A DNA stretch of 45,304 nt from Teichococcus rhizosphaerae (GCF_002631185.1 NZ_PDNU01000044.1:1-45304); one strand, 5' to 3'; positions 8,122 through 16,843 are shown, counted from the first letter of the stretch. Numbers and translations are program-made. The notes: generated by a model from the sequence alone, not told the origin.

Positions 8122-8732
8122 GCCGCCTCCTTTGCCGCGAAGGGCTGCTCGTTCAGGCCCAGCACCTTGCCGCCGCCCTTCCAGAGGACCAGCGTGGTGA
8201 GCGAGGCGGGCGCGATGTCGAAGCGCTCATAGCCCTGCAAGGGCAGGCCGAGGACATGGGAGATGGCGGCCTTGATGACGTCGCCATGGCTGACCAGCGC
8301 GATCCGCCCTTCCGGCTGGCGCTCCTGCACGGCGCAGATCCAGTCCAGCACGCGGCGCTGCACGGCGCGCATGGATTCGCCGCCCGGCGCCGCCGCCTCG
8401 TCGCGCGCGCTGTTCCAGTGCCGCCAGCGCGGGTCCTCCTGCAGGCGGGCGAAGGAGAGGCCGGTCCATTCGCCGAAATCGATCTCGGCGAGGGCGTCCT
8501 CGGCCAAGGGTTCGAGGCCCAGCGCGGCACCGATGGGAGCGGCGGTCTCCAGGCAGCGCCGGAGAGGGCTGCTGTGCAGCGCGGCGATCGCCTCGCCCCG
8601 CAGCCTCGCCGCCAGCGCGGCGGCCTGGGCGCGCCCGGCGGCGCCGAGGCCGATGCCCGCCATGCGCCCGCAAAGCGTATCCGCCACGCGGTCATGCGCG
8701 GCGTGACGCACGAGGAACAGTGTCAGCGCCAT
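8118..8732 (-). CDS. Histidine phosphatase family protein
   Basis: A 204-residue member of the phosphoglycerate-mutase-like superfamily. The phospho-accepting motif is 'FLVRHAAH' (Arg9, His10; Ala replaces the common Gly). 'SSPLRRCLETA' carries the second Arg, 'EIDFGEWTGL' the acid region, and 'ALVSHGDVIK' the second histidine (His149). The sequence resembles CobC/broad-specificity phosphatases rather than glycolytic mutases. It lies 9 bases downstream of the inositol-phosphate synthase gene and overlaps the methyltransferase by 4 bases. No SuhB-type inositol monophosphatase is in the cluster, so it may dephosphorylate inositol phosphate or a glycosyl phosphate; this is inference from position. 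Confidence 0.88.
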   Translation of the reverse strand: MALTLFLVRHAAHDRVADTLCGRMAGIGLGAAGRAQAAALAARLRGEAIAALHSSPLRRCLETAAPIGAALGLEPLAEDALAEIDFGEWTGLSFARLQEDPRWRHWNSARDEAAAPGGESMRAVQRRVLDWICAVQERQPEGRIALVSHGDVIKAAISHVLGLPLQGYERFDIAPASLTTLVLWKGGGKVLGLNEQPFAAKEAA

Positions 8733-8741
8733 GCCAGGCGG

Positions 8742-9824
8742 TCAGTCCAGGCCCTGGATGAAGCGCAGGGTGCGCTCGCGCGCCTCATGGTCGGTGTACT
8801 GCTTGGGGGGAGACTTCATGAAATAGCTGGAAGGCGCCGTCAGCGCGCCTGCCAGCCCGCGGTCCAGCGCGATGCGCGCGCAGCGCACCGCATCGATGAC
8901 GATGCCGGCGGAGTTGGGCGAATCCCACACTTCCAGCTTCAACTCCAGATTCAGCGGCACGCCGCCGAAGGCCGTGCCCTCGAGCCGGATATGCGCCCAT
9001 TTGCGGTCGCCCAGCCAGGGCACGTAGTCGCTCGGGCCGACATGCACGTCATTGGCCGGCAGCGGCATGTCGAGCTGGCTGGTCACCGCCTGGGTCTTGG
9101 AGATCTTCTTGGATTCCAGCCGCTCCCGTTCCAGCATGTTCTGGAAGTCCGTGTTGCCGCCGAAGTTCAACTGGTAGGTGCGGTCGAGCCGCACGCCACG
9201 CTCGCGGAACAGGTTGGCCAGCACGCGGTGCACGATGGTGGCACCGACCTGGCTCTTGATGTCGTCGCCGATGATCGGCAGGCCGCGCTCCTCGAAGCGC
9301 TTCTGCCAGCGGGCGTCGGAGGCGATGAAGACGGGGATGCAGTTGACAAAGGCGCAGCCGGCCTCCAGCGCGCGCTCCGCGTACCATTCGCTGGCCTGCT
9401 GCGAGCCGACCGGCAGGTAGGACACCAGCACCTGCGTGCCGCTGCGGCGGAGGACATCGGCGACATCGGCGGCTGGCGCGTCCGATTCCTCGAAGGTGCC
9501 GCGCACATAGCGCCCGAGCCCATCGAGCGTCGGGCCCCGCTCCACCCTCACCCCGGTGGGGGATGGCCGCGCGAAGACCTGGGTGTTGTTGGGTGCGGCC
9601 AGCACCGCCTCGGCGACATCGCGGCCGACCTTGGCGGCGTTGACGTCGAAGGCGCAGCTGACCTCCACGTCGCGCACATGGTAGCCGCCGAGATCGGCAT
9701 GCATCAGGCCCGGGATCGGCTCGTTCACGTCGGCATCGCGGTAATGGGAGAGCCCCTGCACGAAGGAGGAGGCGCAGTTGCCGACACCGACGAGGCCCAC
9801 ACGAAGAGATCTGGATGCCGACAC
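8742..9824 (-). CDS. ino1: Inositol-3-phosphate synthase
   Basis: Converts D-glucose 6-phosphate to 1D-myo-inositol 3-phosphate with internal NAD redox. It is 360 residues long, the short prokaryotic (actinobacterial/archaeal) form. Visible marks are the nucleotide-binding '[16 protein letters not shown]', '[16 protein letters not shown]', '[17 protein letters not shown]' with the active-site lysine region, '[18 protein letters not shown]' and '[13 protein letters not shown]'. I chose the GTG at 9824 because AAGGAGG lies immediately upstream; an in-frame ATG at 9854 lacks a comparable ribosome site. It is the first gene of a four-gene minus-strand operon, divergent from the epimerase/glycosyltransferase operon. 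The enzyme is uncommon in alphaproteobacteria outside special biosynthetic loci, which supports a dedicated inositol-containing product. Confidence 0.93.
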   Translation of the reverse strand: MSASRSLRVGLVGVGNCASSFVQGLSHYRDADVNEPIPGLMHADLGGYHVRDVEVSCAFDVNAAKVGRDVAEAVLAAPNNTQVFARPSPTGVRVERGPTLDGLGRYVRGTFEESDAPAADVADVLRRSGTQVLVSYLPVGSQQASEWYAERALEAGCAFVNCIPVFIASDARWQKRFEERGLPIIGDDIKSQVGATIVHRVLANLFRERGVRLDRTYQLNFGGNTDFQNMLERERLESKKISKTQAVTSQLDMPLPANDVHVGPSDYVPWLGDRKWAHIRLEGTAFGGVPLNLELKLEVWDSPNSAGIVIDAVRCARIALDRGLAGALTAPSSYFMKSPPKQYTDHEARERTLRFIQGLD

Positions 9825-9936
9825 GAATCCTCCTTGCCCAGCGAACCTGCGCATTCCGGGCGCTCCGGCCGAGCGTCCCGCTGTGGCGTTCAGGCTAGAA
9901 CGTCACAGCGCATGGTGGCCACAACTCCCCACCAGC

Positions 9937-9947
9937 TTCTTTGTTCC
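9937..9947 (+). repeat. T-rich motif TTCTTTGTTCC, copy 2
   Basis: TTCTTTGTTCC followed 3 bases later by GCGCGGA. It is in the shared promoter region, 113 bases upstream of ino1 (in antisense orientation to it). Confidence 0.4.
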
Positions 9948-10112
9948 TTCGCGCGGATGACATGTTTGTGATGGCAAGGCCTTTCGCCGGCCGAGACTTT
10001 AAGCCTTGTGAAAAGAACGGTTTGGCATTCCAGTCACAGCGCGCCCCAGAAGCCTGCTGGCGGCGACAAAGTCTGCAACCCTGCGCGCACCCCGCTGTTC
10101 AGCTTCCACATC

Positions 10113-10126
10113 TTCTTCTTTGTTCC
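10113..10126 (+). repeat. T-rich motif TTCTTCTTTGTTCC, copy 3
   Basis: TTCTTCTTTGTTCC followed 7 bases later by GCGCGGA, 50 bases upstream of the first gene of the seven-gene operon. It shares its first 12 bases with the copy at 4235-4246 and its last 11 with the copy at 9937-9947. Confidence 0.4.
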
Positions 10127-10176
10127 CGCAGATGCGCGGAACGCCTCACGGCTTCGATGCGGGAGGGATCGCCAGA

Positions 10177-11292
10177 GTGCAAGAGACTGTTCTGATCACC
10201 GGTGGCGGAGGCTTCATCGGCTGCCACCTGGCACGACGCCTGTTGCACGCCGGCTATCATGTGCGGGTGCTGGACAGCCTCATCGAGCAGGTGCACGGCA
10301 CGCGCAGCCGGCCCGACCTGCTGGAGCCGGACGTGGAGTTCCAGAAGGGTGATGTGCGCGACCCCGAGGCGGTGCGCCGGGCGCTGCGTGGCGCCGACCG
10401 CGTGGTTCACCTCGCCGCCGAGGTCGGTGTCGGCCAGAGCATGTACGCGGTGGACCGCTATGTCTCGGTCAACGATTTCGGCACGGCGGTGCTGTTCCAG
10501 CAGTTGATCGACGCGCCGGTGAAGCGCGTGGTGGTCGCCTCCTCCATGAGCATCTATGGCGAGGGGATGTACCAGGATGCCGATGGCATGCTGCACGAGG
10601 ATGTCCGCCGCGTGCCGCGCCGCGGGCCGGATGCGCCATGGGACCCGCTGGATGCGCAGGGCCGCCCCCTGCGGCCGGTGCCCACGCCGGAAGGCAAGCG
10701 CCCCGCGCTCGCCTCGGTCTATGCCATCTCCAAGCACACGCAGGAATGCCTGACACTGACGCTGGCGCCGGCCTATGGCATGGAGGGCGTCGCGCTGCGG
10801 CTGTGGAACGCCTATGGGCCGGGGCAGGCGCTGTCCAACCCATATACCGGCGTGCTGGCGATCTTCGCATCCCGCCTGCACAACGGCCAGCCGCCGGTGA
10901 TCTTCGAGGATGGAAGGCAGCGCCGCGACTTCGTGCATGTCGAGGACGTGGCGCGCGCCTTCCACCTGGCGCTGGAACGGCCCGAGGCGGCCAACCAGGT
11001 CTACAACGTCGCCAGCGGGCATGACCGCACCGTGACCGAGGTGGCCCAGGCGCTGGCCGCGGCCATGGGCCGGCCGCAGATGGCGCCGGAGATCACCAAC
11101 AAGACGCGCAGCGGCGACATCCGCCACAACATCGCCGATATCGGCAAGATCCGGCGCGAACTGGGCTTCGCGGTGGACCGGGACTTCCAGGCCGACCTCG
11201 CCGAGCTGGCCGAATGGGTCGCGCGGCAGCAGGCGGAGGACCGCGTGCAGCAGGCCCGCAGCGAGCTCGAGACCCGGGGGCTGGTCGCGTGA
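10177..11292 (+). CDS. NAD-dependent epimerase/dehydratase (dTDP-L-rhamnose 4-epimerase-like)
   Basis: Extended short-chain dehydrogenase acting on a nucleotide sugar. The cofactor motif is 'LITGGGGFIGCHLA', the catalytic serine region is 'VVASSMSIYGEGMY', and Tyr-x3-Lys is 'YAISK'. 'NAYGPGQALSNPYTGVLAIF' and 'FEDGRQRRDFVHVEDVARAF' are the pattern I associate with the dTDP-L-rhamnose 4-epimerase branch; exact substrate uncertain. The start is taken as GTG 10177 (VQETVLITGGG) because AGGGA lies about 9 bases upstream; an upstream in-frame ATG at 10132 would add a non-conserved leader. Length is 371 residues. It is the first gene of a seven-gene operon, and its stop overlaps the next GTG start by 4 bases. 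Confidence 0.85.
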   Translation: MQETVLITGGGGFIGCHLARRLLHAGYHVRVLDSLIEQVHGTRSRPDLLEPDVEFQKGDVRDPEAVRRALRGADRVVHLAAEVGVGQSMYAVDRYVSVNDFGTAVLFQQLIDAPVKRVVVASSMSIYGEGMYQDADGMLHEDVRRVPRRGPDAPWDPLDAQGRPLRPVPTPEGKRPALASVYAISKHTQECLTLTLAPAYGMEGVALRLWNAYGPGQALSNPYTGVLAIFASRLHNGQPPVIFEDGRQRRDFVHVEDVARAFHLALERPEAANQVYNVASGHDRTVTEVAQALAAAMGRPQMAPEITNKTRSGDIRHNIADIGKIRRELGFAVDRDFQADLAELAEWVARQQAEDRVQQARSELETRGLVA

Positions 11293-12392
11293 GCGGGGCC
11301 GCCCCGCTCGCCATGCCGGCGCTGCGGCCAGGGGAGCGGGCGAGGCCGGTCCTGGTGACCGGCGGCGCGGGGTTCATCGGCTCCAACCTGGCGGACCGGC
11401 TGCTGCGCGACGGCCATGAGGTGCTGGTGTTCGACGCGCTGGCGCGCCCCGGCGTCGCGGCCAATCTGGAATGGCTGAAGCAGCAGCACGGCGCGCGGAT
11501 GATCCCCATGGTCGCCGATCTGCGGGACGATGCCGCCGTGCGGGAAGCGGCGCGGGACGCGCAGGCGGTGTTCCACCTGGCGGCGCAGGTGGCGGTGACC
11601 ACCAGCCTCCACGATCCGCGCGAGGATTTCGACGTCAACCTGCGCGGCACCTTCACCCTGCTGGAGGCGCTGCGCCAGCGCGGCGAGAAGGTGCCGCTGA
11701 TCTTCGCCAGCACCAACAAGGTGTATGGCAACCTGCCCGACATCGCCCTGGAGCGCAGCGGCGAGGCCTATGTGCCGGTCGATCCGGCGATCCGGGAGCG
11801 CGGCATCGGCGAGCAGCGGCCGCTCGACTTCCACACGCCCTATGGCTGCTCCAAGGGCGCGGCCGAGCAGTACGTGCTGGACTATGCGCGTTCCTTCGGC
11901 CTGCCCGGCGCGGTTCTGCGGATGAGCTGCATCTATGGCGAGCGGCAGATGGGCACCGAGGATCAGGGCTGGGTCGCGCATTTCCTGATCCGTGCCCTGC
12001 GGCGCGAGCCGATCACCATCTTCGGCGATGGCTGCCAGGTGCGCGACCTGCTGCAGGTGCAGGATGCGGTGGACGCCTACATCGCCGCCTGGCGCCGGAT
12101 CGGCGAGGTGCGGGGCGAGGCCTTCAACCTGGGCGGCGGCCCTGGCAACGCGGTCAGCCTGCGGCAGGTGATCGCCGCCATCGAGGCGCAGCTCGGCCAT
12201 CCGGTGGAGACCGTCTATGGCGACTGGCGCGCCGGCGACCAGCGCTACTACGTGTCGGACACGCGGCGGGTGACGGAGCGGCTCGGCCTCGGGGCGCCGA
12301 CGCCGTGGCGGCAGGGCCTCGCGGCGCTCGCGCGGTGGCTCGACGGCCGTCAGCGCGGCGCGGCGCTGGACGTGGTGAGCGCCGCGCAGTGA
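11289..12392 (+). CDS. NAD-dependent epimerase (CDP-paratose 2-epimerase-like)
   Basis: Extended short-chain dehydrogenase of 367 residues. 'VLVTGGAGFIGSNLADRLL' binds NAD, 'LIFASTNKVYGNL' gives the catalytic Thr/Ser region and 'TPYGCSKGAAEQYVLDYARSFG' contains Tyr-x3-Lys. The STNKVYG and GCSKGAAEQYV motifs are the ones seen in CDP-paratose 2-epimerases and their relatives. It probably epimerises a nucleotide sugar for the glycosyltransferases that follow. The GTG at 11289 overlaps the previous stop (GTGA), so this start is strongly supported by coupling. Its own stop overlaps the next gene by 4 bases. It is not closely similar to the preceding epimerase, so the two likely act on different sugars. 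Confidence 0.85.
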   Translation: MSGAAPLAMPALRPGERARPVLVTGGAGFIGSNLADRLLRDGHEVLVFDALARPGVAANLEWLKQQHGARMIPMVADLRDDAAVREAARDAQAVFHLAAQVAVTTSLHDPREDFDVNLRGTFTLLEALRQRGEKVPLIFASTNKVYGNLPDIALERSGEAYVPVDPAIRERGIGEQRPLDFHTPYGCSKGAAEQYVLDYARSFGLPGAVLRMSCIYGERQMGTEDQGWVAHFLIRALRREPITIFGDGCQVRDLLQVQDAVDAYIAAWRRIGEVRGEAFNLGGGPGNAVSLRQVIAAIEAQLGHPVETVYGDWRAGDQRYYVSDTRRVTERLGLGAPTPWRQGLAALARWLDGRQRGAALDVVSAAQ

Positions 12393-13507
12393 GGGCGGCG
12401 ACCCGGCCCCTGCACGTGCTGGTGACGGCCGATGCGGTGGGCGGCGTCTGGTCCTATGCCATGGCCTTGTGCCGCGGCCTGCTGGCGGGCGGCACGCGGG
12501 TGACGCTGGCGGTGCTCGGCCCTTCGCCCGGTGCCGCGCAGCGGCTGGAGGCGGCGGCGCTTCCGGGCCTGCGCCTGCTCGACACGCGGCTGCCGCTCGA
12601 CTGGATGTCGCCCAGTGCGGCGGCGGTGCGCGACAGCGGCCGCCAGCTCGCGGCCCTGGTACGGGAAAGCGGGGCGGAGCTGCTGCACCTCAACAGCCCC
12701 GCCCTGGCGGCCGGCAACCGCTTCCCGGTGCCGGTGCTGGCCTTCTGCCATTCCTGCCTGGCCAGCTGGTGGGACGCCGTGAAGGCCGGCCCGCTGCCGC
12801 CGGAATTCGCCTGGCACCGTGAGCTGCTGGCCGAGGGCTACGGCGGAGCGGACCTGCTCGCCGCCCCCAGCAGGGCCTTCGCCGACGCCACCCGGACGCT
12901 CTATGCCCTTCCGGAGCGGCCGCGCACCGTCCACAACGGCATTCCTCCGCTAGCTCTGCCGCCTGCCCGGGCGGAAGGGCCGTTCGCCTTCACGGCCGGC
13001 CGGCTCTGGGACGAGGGCAAGAACCTCGCCACGCTGGACGCTGCGGCGGCAGGGCTTCCAATCCCCTTCCTGGCCGCCGGGCCGCTGGAAGGCCCGGGCG
13101 GCGCCCATGCCGGGCTGCGCCACCTGCTGGCGCAGGGCAGCCTCGACCGCCCGGCGATGCAGGCCATCCTGGCGCGGCGGCCCATCTTCGCCTCCGCCGC
13201 GCGCTACGAACCCTTCGGGCTGGCGGTGCTGGAAGCGGCGCAGGCGGGCTGCCCGCTCGTGCTCTCCGACATCCCGACCTTCCGCGAGATCTGGGGCGGC
13301 GCCGCCGACTATGTCCCGTCCGGGGACGCCGCCGGCTTCGCGGAAGCGTTGCGCCGCCTCGCGGCCTCGCCCCGGCTGCGCGCGGCGCGCGGCCAGGCCG
13401 CCCGGCTGCGCGCCGCGCGCTACACGGCCGAAGCCATGGCGGCGGAGACCCTCGGCCTCTACCGCGCCCTGGTGCCCGCTCCCCACGCCCTGGAAGCGCC
13501 CGCATGA
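12389..13507 (+). CDS. Glycosyltransferase, GT-B fold (GT4-like)
   Basis: A 372-residue GT-B glycosyltransferase transferring sugar from a nucleotide donor. The N-terminal acceptor domain opens with 'HVLVTADAVGGVWSYAMALCRGL', where the GGV-x6-L loop is typical of GT4 enzymes. The C-terminal donor domain has 'FTAGRLWDEGKNLATL' and the E-x7-E motif 'EPFGLAVLEAAQAG', then 'LVLSDIPTFREIWGGAA'. It is cytoplasmic with no membrane segment. The GTG at 12389 overlaps the epimerase stop (GTGA). It differs clearly from the next three glycosyltransferases, which are of the CgeB-like type, so it probably makes a distinct linkage, possibly the first one onto the inositol acceptor (inference). Confidence 0.85.
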   Translation: MRAATRPLHVLVTADAVGGVWSYAMALCRGLLAGGTRVTLAVLGPSPGAAQRLEAAALPGLRLLDTRLPLDWMSPSAAAVRDSGRQLAALVRESGAELLHLNSPALAAGNRFPVPVLAFCHSCLASWWDAVKAGPLPPEFAWHRELLAEGYGGADLLAAPSRAFADATRTLYALPERPRTVHNGIPPLALPPARAEGPFAFTAGRLWDEGKNLATLDAAAAGLPIPFLAAGPLEGPGGAHAGLRHLLAQGSLDRPAMQAILARRPIFASAARYEPFGLAVLEAAQAGCPLVLSDIPTFREIWGGAADYVPSGDAAGFAEALRRLAASPRLRAARGQAARLRAARYTAEAMAAETLGLYRALVPAPHALEAPA

Positions 13508-14664
13508 AGATCGCCTATCTGACGCATTCCCTGCTGTCCTGCTGGAACCATGGCAACGCGCATTTCCTGCGCGGCGTGCTGCGCGAGCTGGTGCTGCATG
13601 GCCATGACGTCTCGGTGTTCGAGCCGGACGGCAATTGGAGCCTCGAGAATCTGCGCCGCGATGCCGGCGATGCCGGGCTGGACGCCTTCCGCACCGCCTA
13701 TCCGGAACTCTCCTCGCGCAGCTACGCCGATGCGGCGGAGATCGAGGATGCGCTGGGCGAGGCCGATCTTGTCATCGTCCATGAATGGAACGACCCGGCG
13801 GTGGTGGCGCGGATCGGCCGGCTGCGCGCGCGGGGCGGCCGCTTCCGCCTGCTGTTCCACGACACGCATCACCGCGCGGTCAGCGACCCGGAGGCGATCC
13901 GCGCCTTCGACCTGTCCGGCTATGACGGCGTGCTGGCCTTCGGCGAGACGCTCGCCGCCGTGTATCGCCGCTGGGGCTGGGGAAACCGCGTCTGGGTCTG
14001 GCATGAGGCGGCCGATCTGCGCCACTTCCACCCGCCCATTTCCGAAGGGCCGCGCCGGGGACTGGTCTGGATCGGCAACTGGGGCGATGGCGAACGCAGC
14101 GCCGAGATCGAGAGCTTCCTGCTCCGCCCGGCGCGCGAGGCGGGCCTGCCGCTCGACATCCATGGCGTGCGCTACCCGGCGGAGGCGCGGGCGAGGCTCG
14201 CCGCCCATGGCGCGCGCTACCTGGGCTGGCTGCCCAATGCCCGCGCGCCGGAAGCCTTCGCCCGCCACCTCGCCACGGTGCATGTGCCGCGCCGCTACTA
14301 CACGAAGCTGCTTCCCGGCATTCCGACCATCCGCGTCTTCGAGGCGCTGGCCTGCGGCATTCCCCTGCTCAGCGCCCCGTGGGACGACAGCGAGAACCTT
14401 TTCCGGCCCGGCACCGACTACCTCGCCGCCCGCGATGGCGGGGAGATGCGCCGCCACATGACGGCGATCCGCGAGGATGCCGCCCTGCGGGAATCCCTTG
14501 TCGCCCACGGCCTCGAAACCGTCCGGGCGCGGCATGGCTGCGAGCACCGCATGCGCGAGCTGCTGGCGATCGCCGACGCCCTGGCGGCATCGCCGGGGGC
14601 GCCAGGGAGCGGAGAGGCGGAAACCAGGAAGATGGGGCCCAAGAACATGGGGAATGCCGCATGA
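13504..14664 (+). CDS. Glycosyltransferase, CgeB-like (Glyco_trans_1_2), first of three
   Basis: A 386-residue GT-B enzyme. It opens with 'MKIAYLTHSLLSCWNHGNAHFLRG' and shows the CgeB-type donor domain: 'LVWIGNWGDGERSAEI', 'LGWLPNARAPEAFARH', then 'RVFEALACGIPLLSAPWDD' and 'LFRPGTDYLAARDGGE'. The same architecture recurs in the next two genes, with a shared N-terminal S-x-W-x2-G motif, so the three are probably ancient tandem duplicates with separate acceptors or linkages. The ATG overlaps the previous stop by 4 bases. The last 30 residues are low-similarity, Gly/Lys-containing and probably dispensable. Confidence 0.85.
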   Translation: MKIAYLTHSLLSCWNHGNAHFLRGVLRELVLHGHDVSVFEPDGNWSLENLRRDAGDAGLDAFRTAYPELSSRSYADAAEIEDALGEADLVIVHEWNDPAVVARIGRLRARGGRFRLLFHDTHHRAVSDPEAIRAFDLSGYDGVLAFGETLAAVYRRWGWGNRVWVWHEAADLRHFHPPISEGPRRGLVWIGNWGDGERSAEIESFLLRPAREAGLPLDIHGVRYPAEARARLAAHGARYLGWLPNARAPEAFARHLATVHVPRRYYTKLLPGIPTIRVFEALACGIPLLSAPWDDSENLFRPGTDYLAARDGGEMRRHMTAIREDAALRESLVAHGLETVRARHGCEHRMRELLAIADALAASPGAPGSGEAETRKMGPKNMGNAA

Positions 14665-15746
14665 AGATCGCGTTCTACGGCTCCAGCCTGCTGTCCTCCT
14701 ACTGGAACGGGGCGGCCACCTATTACCGCGGCATGCTGCACGACCTGTCCCGCCGCGGCCATGACATCACCTTCTACGAGCCCGATGCCTTCGGCCGCCA
14801 GCAGCACCGCGACATCGAGCCGCCGGACTGGGCGCGCGTCGTCGTCTATCCGGCGACGGAGGATGCGCTGCGCGGCGTGATGGCCGAGGCGCGCCAAGCG
14901 GATGTGGTGGTCAAGGCCAGCGGCGTCGGCGTGTTCGACGACGCGCTGATCGAAGGCGTCATGGACGCCGCCCGCGCCGATGCCCTCCGCATCTTCTGGG
15001 ATGTGGACGCGCCGGCGACGCTGGCCGAGATCACGCCGCAGCCGGACCACCCGCTGCGCCGCACCCTGCCGAAGCTGGATTTCGTGCTGACCTATGGCGG
15101 CGGGCCGCCGGTGGTCGCCGCCTACGAGGGCCTGGGCGCGCGGCGCTGCGTGCCGGTCTACAACGCGGTCGATCCCGCCACGCACCACCCGGTGCCGGCC
15201 GAGCCGCGCTTCCGGGCCGACCTGTCCTTTCTCGGCAACCGCCTGCCGGACCGCGAGGCGCGGGTCGAGGAGTTCTTCCTGCGCCCCGCCGCGCTGCTGC
15301 CGGAGCGCGCCTTCCTGATCGGCGGCAATGGCTGGGAAAGCAAGGCGATGAGCGGCAATGTCCGCCATCTCGGCCATGTCTACACGCGCGAGCACAACGC
15401 CTTCAACACCTCGCCGCTGGCCGTGCTGAACATCGCCCGCGACAGCATGGCGCAGACGGGATGGTCGCCCGCCACCCGCGTCTTCGAGGCGACCGGCGCC
15501 GGCGCCTGCCTCATCACCGATGACTGGCTCGGCCTCGACATGTTCCTGAAGGCGGGCGAGGAGGTTCTCGTGGCGCGCGACGGACAGGACGTCGCCGAGC
15601 ATGTCGCCACCCTGACGCCGGAGCGCAGCAGGGCGATCGGCGAGGCGGCGCGGCGCCGCATCCTCCAGTCCCACACCTACGCGCAGCGCGGCGCCGAGGT
15701 GGATACGCTGCTGCGCGCGGCCCTGGCGCGGAAGGACGCCGCATGA
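14661..15746 (+). CDS. Glycosyltransferase, CgeB-like, second of three
   Basis: A 361-residue GT-B enzyme. The N-terminus 'MKIAFYGSSLLSSYWNGAATYYRG' parallels the preceding gene, 'IFWDVDAPATLAEI' marks the end of the acceptor domain, and 'LSFLGNRLPDREARVEEFFLRPA' starts the donor domain. 'RVFEATGAGACLITDDW' and 'FLKAGEEVLVARDGQDV' form the donor-site signature. It is coupled by ATGA overlaps on both sides. The start at 14661 is fixed by this overlap; the frame is open further upstream but only inside the previous gene. Confidence 0.87.
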   Translation: MKIAFYGSSLLSSYWNGAATYYRGMLHDLSRRGHDITFYEPDAFGRQQHRDIEPPDWARVVVYPATEDALRGVMAEARQADVVVKASGVGVFDDALIEGVMDAARADALRIFWDVDAPATLAEITPQPDHPLRRTLPKLDFVLTYGGGPPVVAAYEGLGARRCVPVYNAVDPATHHPVPAEPRFRADLSFLGNRLPDREARVEEFFLRPAALLPERAFLIGGNGWESKAMSGNVRHLGHVYTREHNAFNTSPLAVLNIARDSMAQTGWSPATRVFEATGAGACLITDDWLGLDMFLKAGEEVLVARDGQDVAEHVATLTPERSRAIGEAARRRILQSHTYAQRGAEVDTLLRAALARKDAA

Positions 15747-16843
15747 GGCTGGTGGTGCTGGGGCTCACCCTGTCCTCCTCATGGGGCAACGGGCACGCGA
15801 CCACCTTCCGCGCCCTGCTGCGCGCCTTTGCCAAGCGCGGTCACGAGGTGCTGTTCCTGGAGCGCGACAAGCCCTGGTACGCCGCGCACCGCGACATGCC
15901 GGAGCCCGGCTTCTGCCGCCTCGAATTCTACCAGGAGCCCGAGGGGCTGCGCCGCTGGCGGGACGAGATCGGCGCGGCGGACGCGGTGATGGTGGGCTCC
16001 TACGTCCCCGACGGCGTCGCCGTCGGGCGCATGGCGCAGGAGATGGCGCGCGGCGTCCGCGCCTTCTACGACATCGACACGCCCGTCACGCTGGCCAAGC
16101 TGGAGAAGGGCGACGAGGAATACCTCTCGCCCGCGCTGATCCCGGGCTATGACCTCTACTGCTCCTTCACCGGCGGGCCGACGCTGGAGCTGCTGATGCG
16201 CCGATACGGCTCGCCGGCGGCGCGGGCGCTGTACTGCTCGGTGGACGCGGCGGCCTACCAGCCCGTGGAGACGCCCCGGCGCTGGGACCTCAGCTATCTC
16301 GGCACCTACAGCCCCGACCGCCAGCCGGTGCTGGAGCGGCTGCTGCTGGAGCCCGCGCGCCGCGCGCCGCAGCTCCGCTTCGCGGTCGCCGGGCCGCAAT
16401 ACCCGGCCGGGATCGACTGGCCGGCCAATGTGGAGCGGCTGGAGCATGTGCCGCCGAGCGAGCACCCCGCCTTCTACAGCGCCAGCCGCTACACGCTGAA
16501 CGTCACCCGCGCCGACATGGTGCGCGCCGGCTTCAGCCCCAGCGTGCGCCTGTTCGAGGCCGCTGCCTGCGGCAGCCCGGTGATCTCCGACCGCTGGGAC
16601 GGCATCGGCGACGTGCTCTCCCCCGGCACGGAGATCCTGCTGGCCGACGGCGCGGAGGATGTGCTGCCCATCCTGCTCGACCCCGACGACGCGGCGCGCG
16701 ACCGGCAGGCGGCGGCGGCGCGCCGCAGGATCCTCGCGGCCCACACGGCGGAGCACCGCGCCGCGCAACTCGAGGCCATGCTGCAGGCGGCGTGGCACGA
16801 CAGGACGACCCGCCACGCGGCCGATGAAAGGGCAAGCGCATGA
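15743..16843 (+). CDS. Glycosyltransferase, CgeB-like, third of three
   Basis: A 366-residue GT-B enzyme. The N-terminus 'MRLVVLGLTLSSSWGNGHATTFRA' carries the same S-x-W-x2-G signature, 'AFYDIDTPVTLAKLEKGD' and 'YDLYCSFTGGPTLELL' close the first domain, 'LSYLGTYSPDRQPVLERLLLEPA' opens the second, and 'RLFEAAACGSPVISDRWDGI' with 'VLSPGTEILLADGAED' forms the donor site. It most resembles the second paralogue in the D(V/I)D-x-P-x-TLA segment. Four-base overlaps join it to both neighbours. It presumably adds one sugar of the cluster's product. Confidence 0.87.
   Translation: MRLVVLGLTLSSSWGNGHATTFRALLRAFAKRGHEVLFLERDKPWYAAHRDMPEPGFCRLEFYQEPEGLRRWRDEIGAADAVMVGSYVPDGVAVGRMAQEMARGVRAFYDIDTPVTLAKLEKGDEEYLSPALIPGYDLYCSFTGGPTLELLMRRYGSPAARALYCSVDAAAYQPVETPRRWDLSYLGTYSPDRQPVLERLLLEPARRAPQLRFAVAGPQYPAGIDWPANVERLEHVPPSEHPAFYSASRYTLNVTRADMVRAGFSPSVRLFEAAACGSPVISDRWDGIGDVLSPGTEILLADGAEDVLPILLDPDDAARDRQAAAARRRILAAHTAEHRAAQLEAMLQAAWHDRTTRHAADERASA

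Larger units (their letters stand above)
9825..10176. promoter_or_regulatory. Divergent promoter region between ino1 operon and glycosyltransferase operon
   Basis: These 352 bases hold no convincing gene and are noticeably richer in A/T than their surroundings. They contain two copies of a T-rich motif (9937-9947 and 10113-10126), each followed within about 15 bases by GCGCGGA. The right-hand copy is 50 bases from the first start of the plus operon. I did not find a clean -35/-10 pair or a GGAAC/CGTT general-stress promoter. Promoters for both operons must lie here. Confidence 0.6.

Noticed and set aside
9825-9854. ATG 9854 as the ino1 start
   Set aside because: The GTG at 9824 has AAGGAGG directly upstream and gives the normal N-terminus; ATG 9854 has no comparable site.
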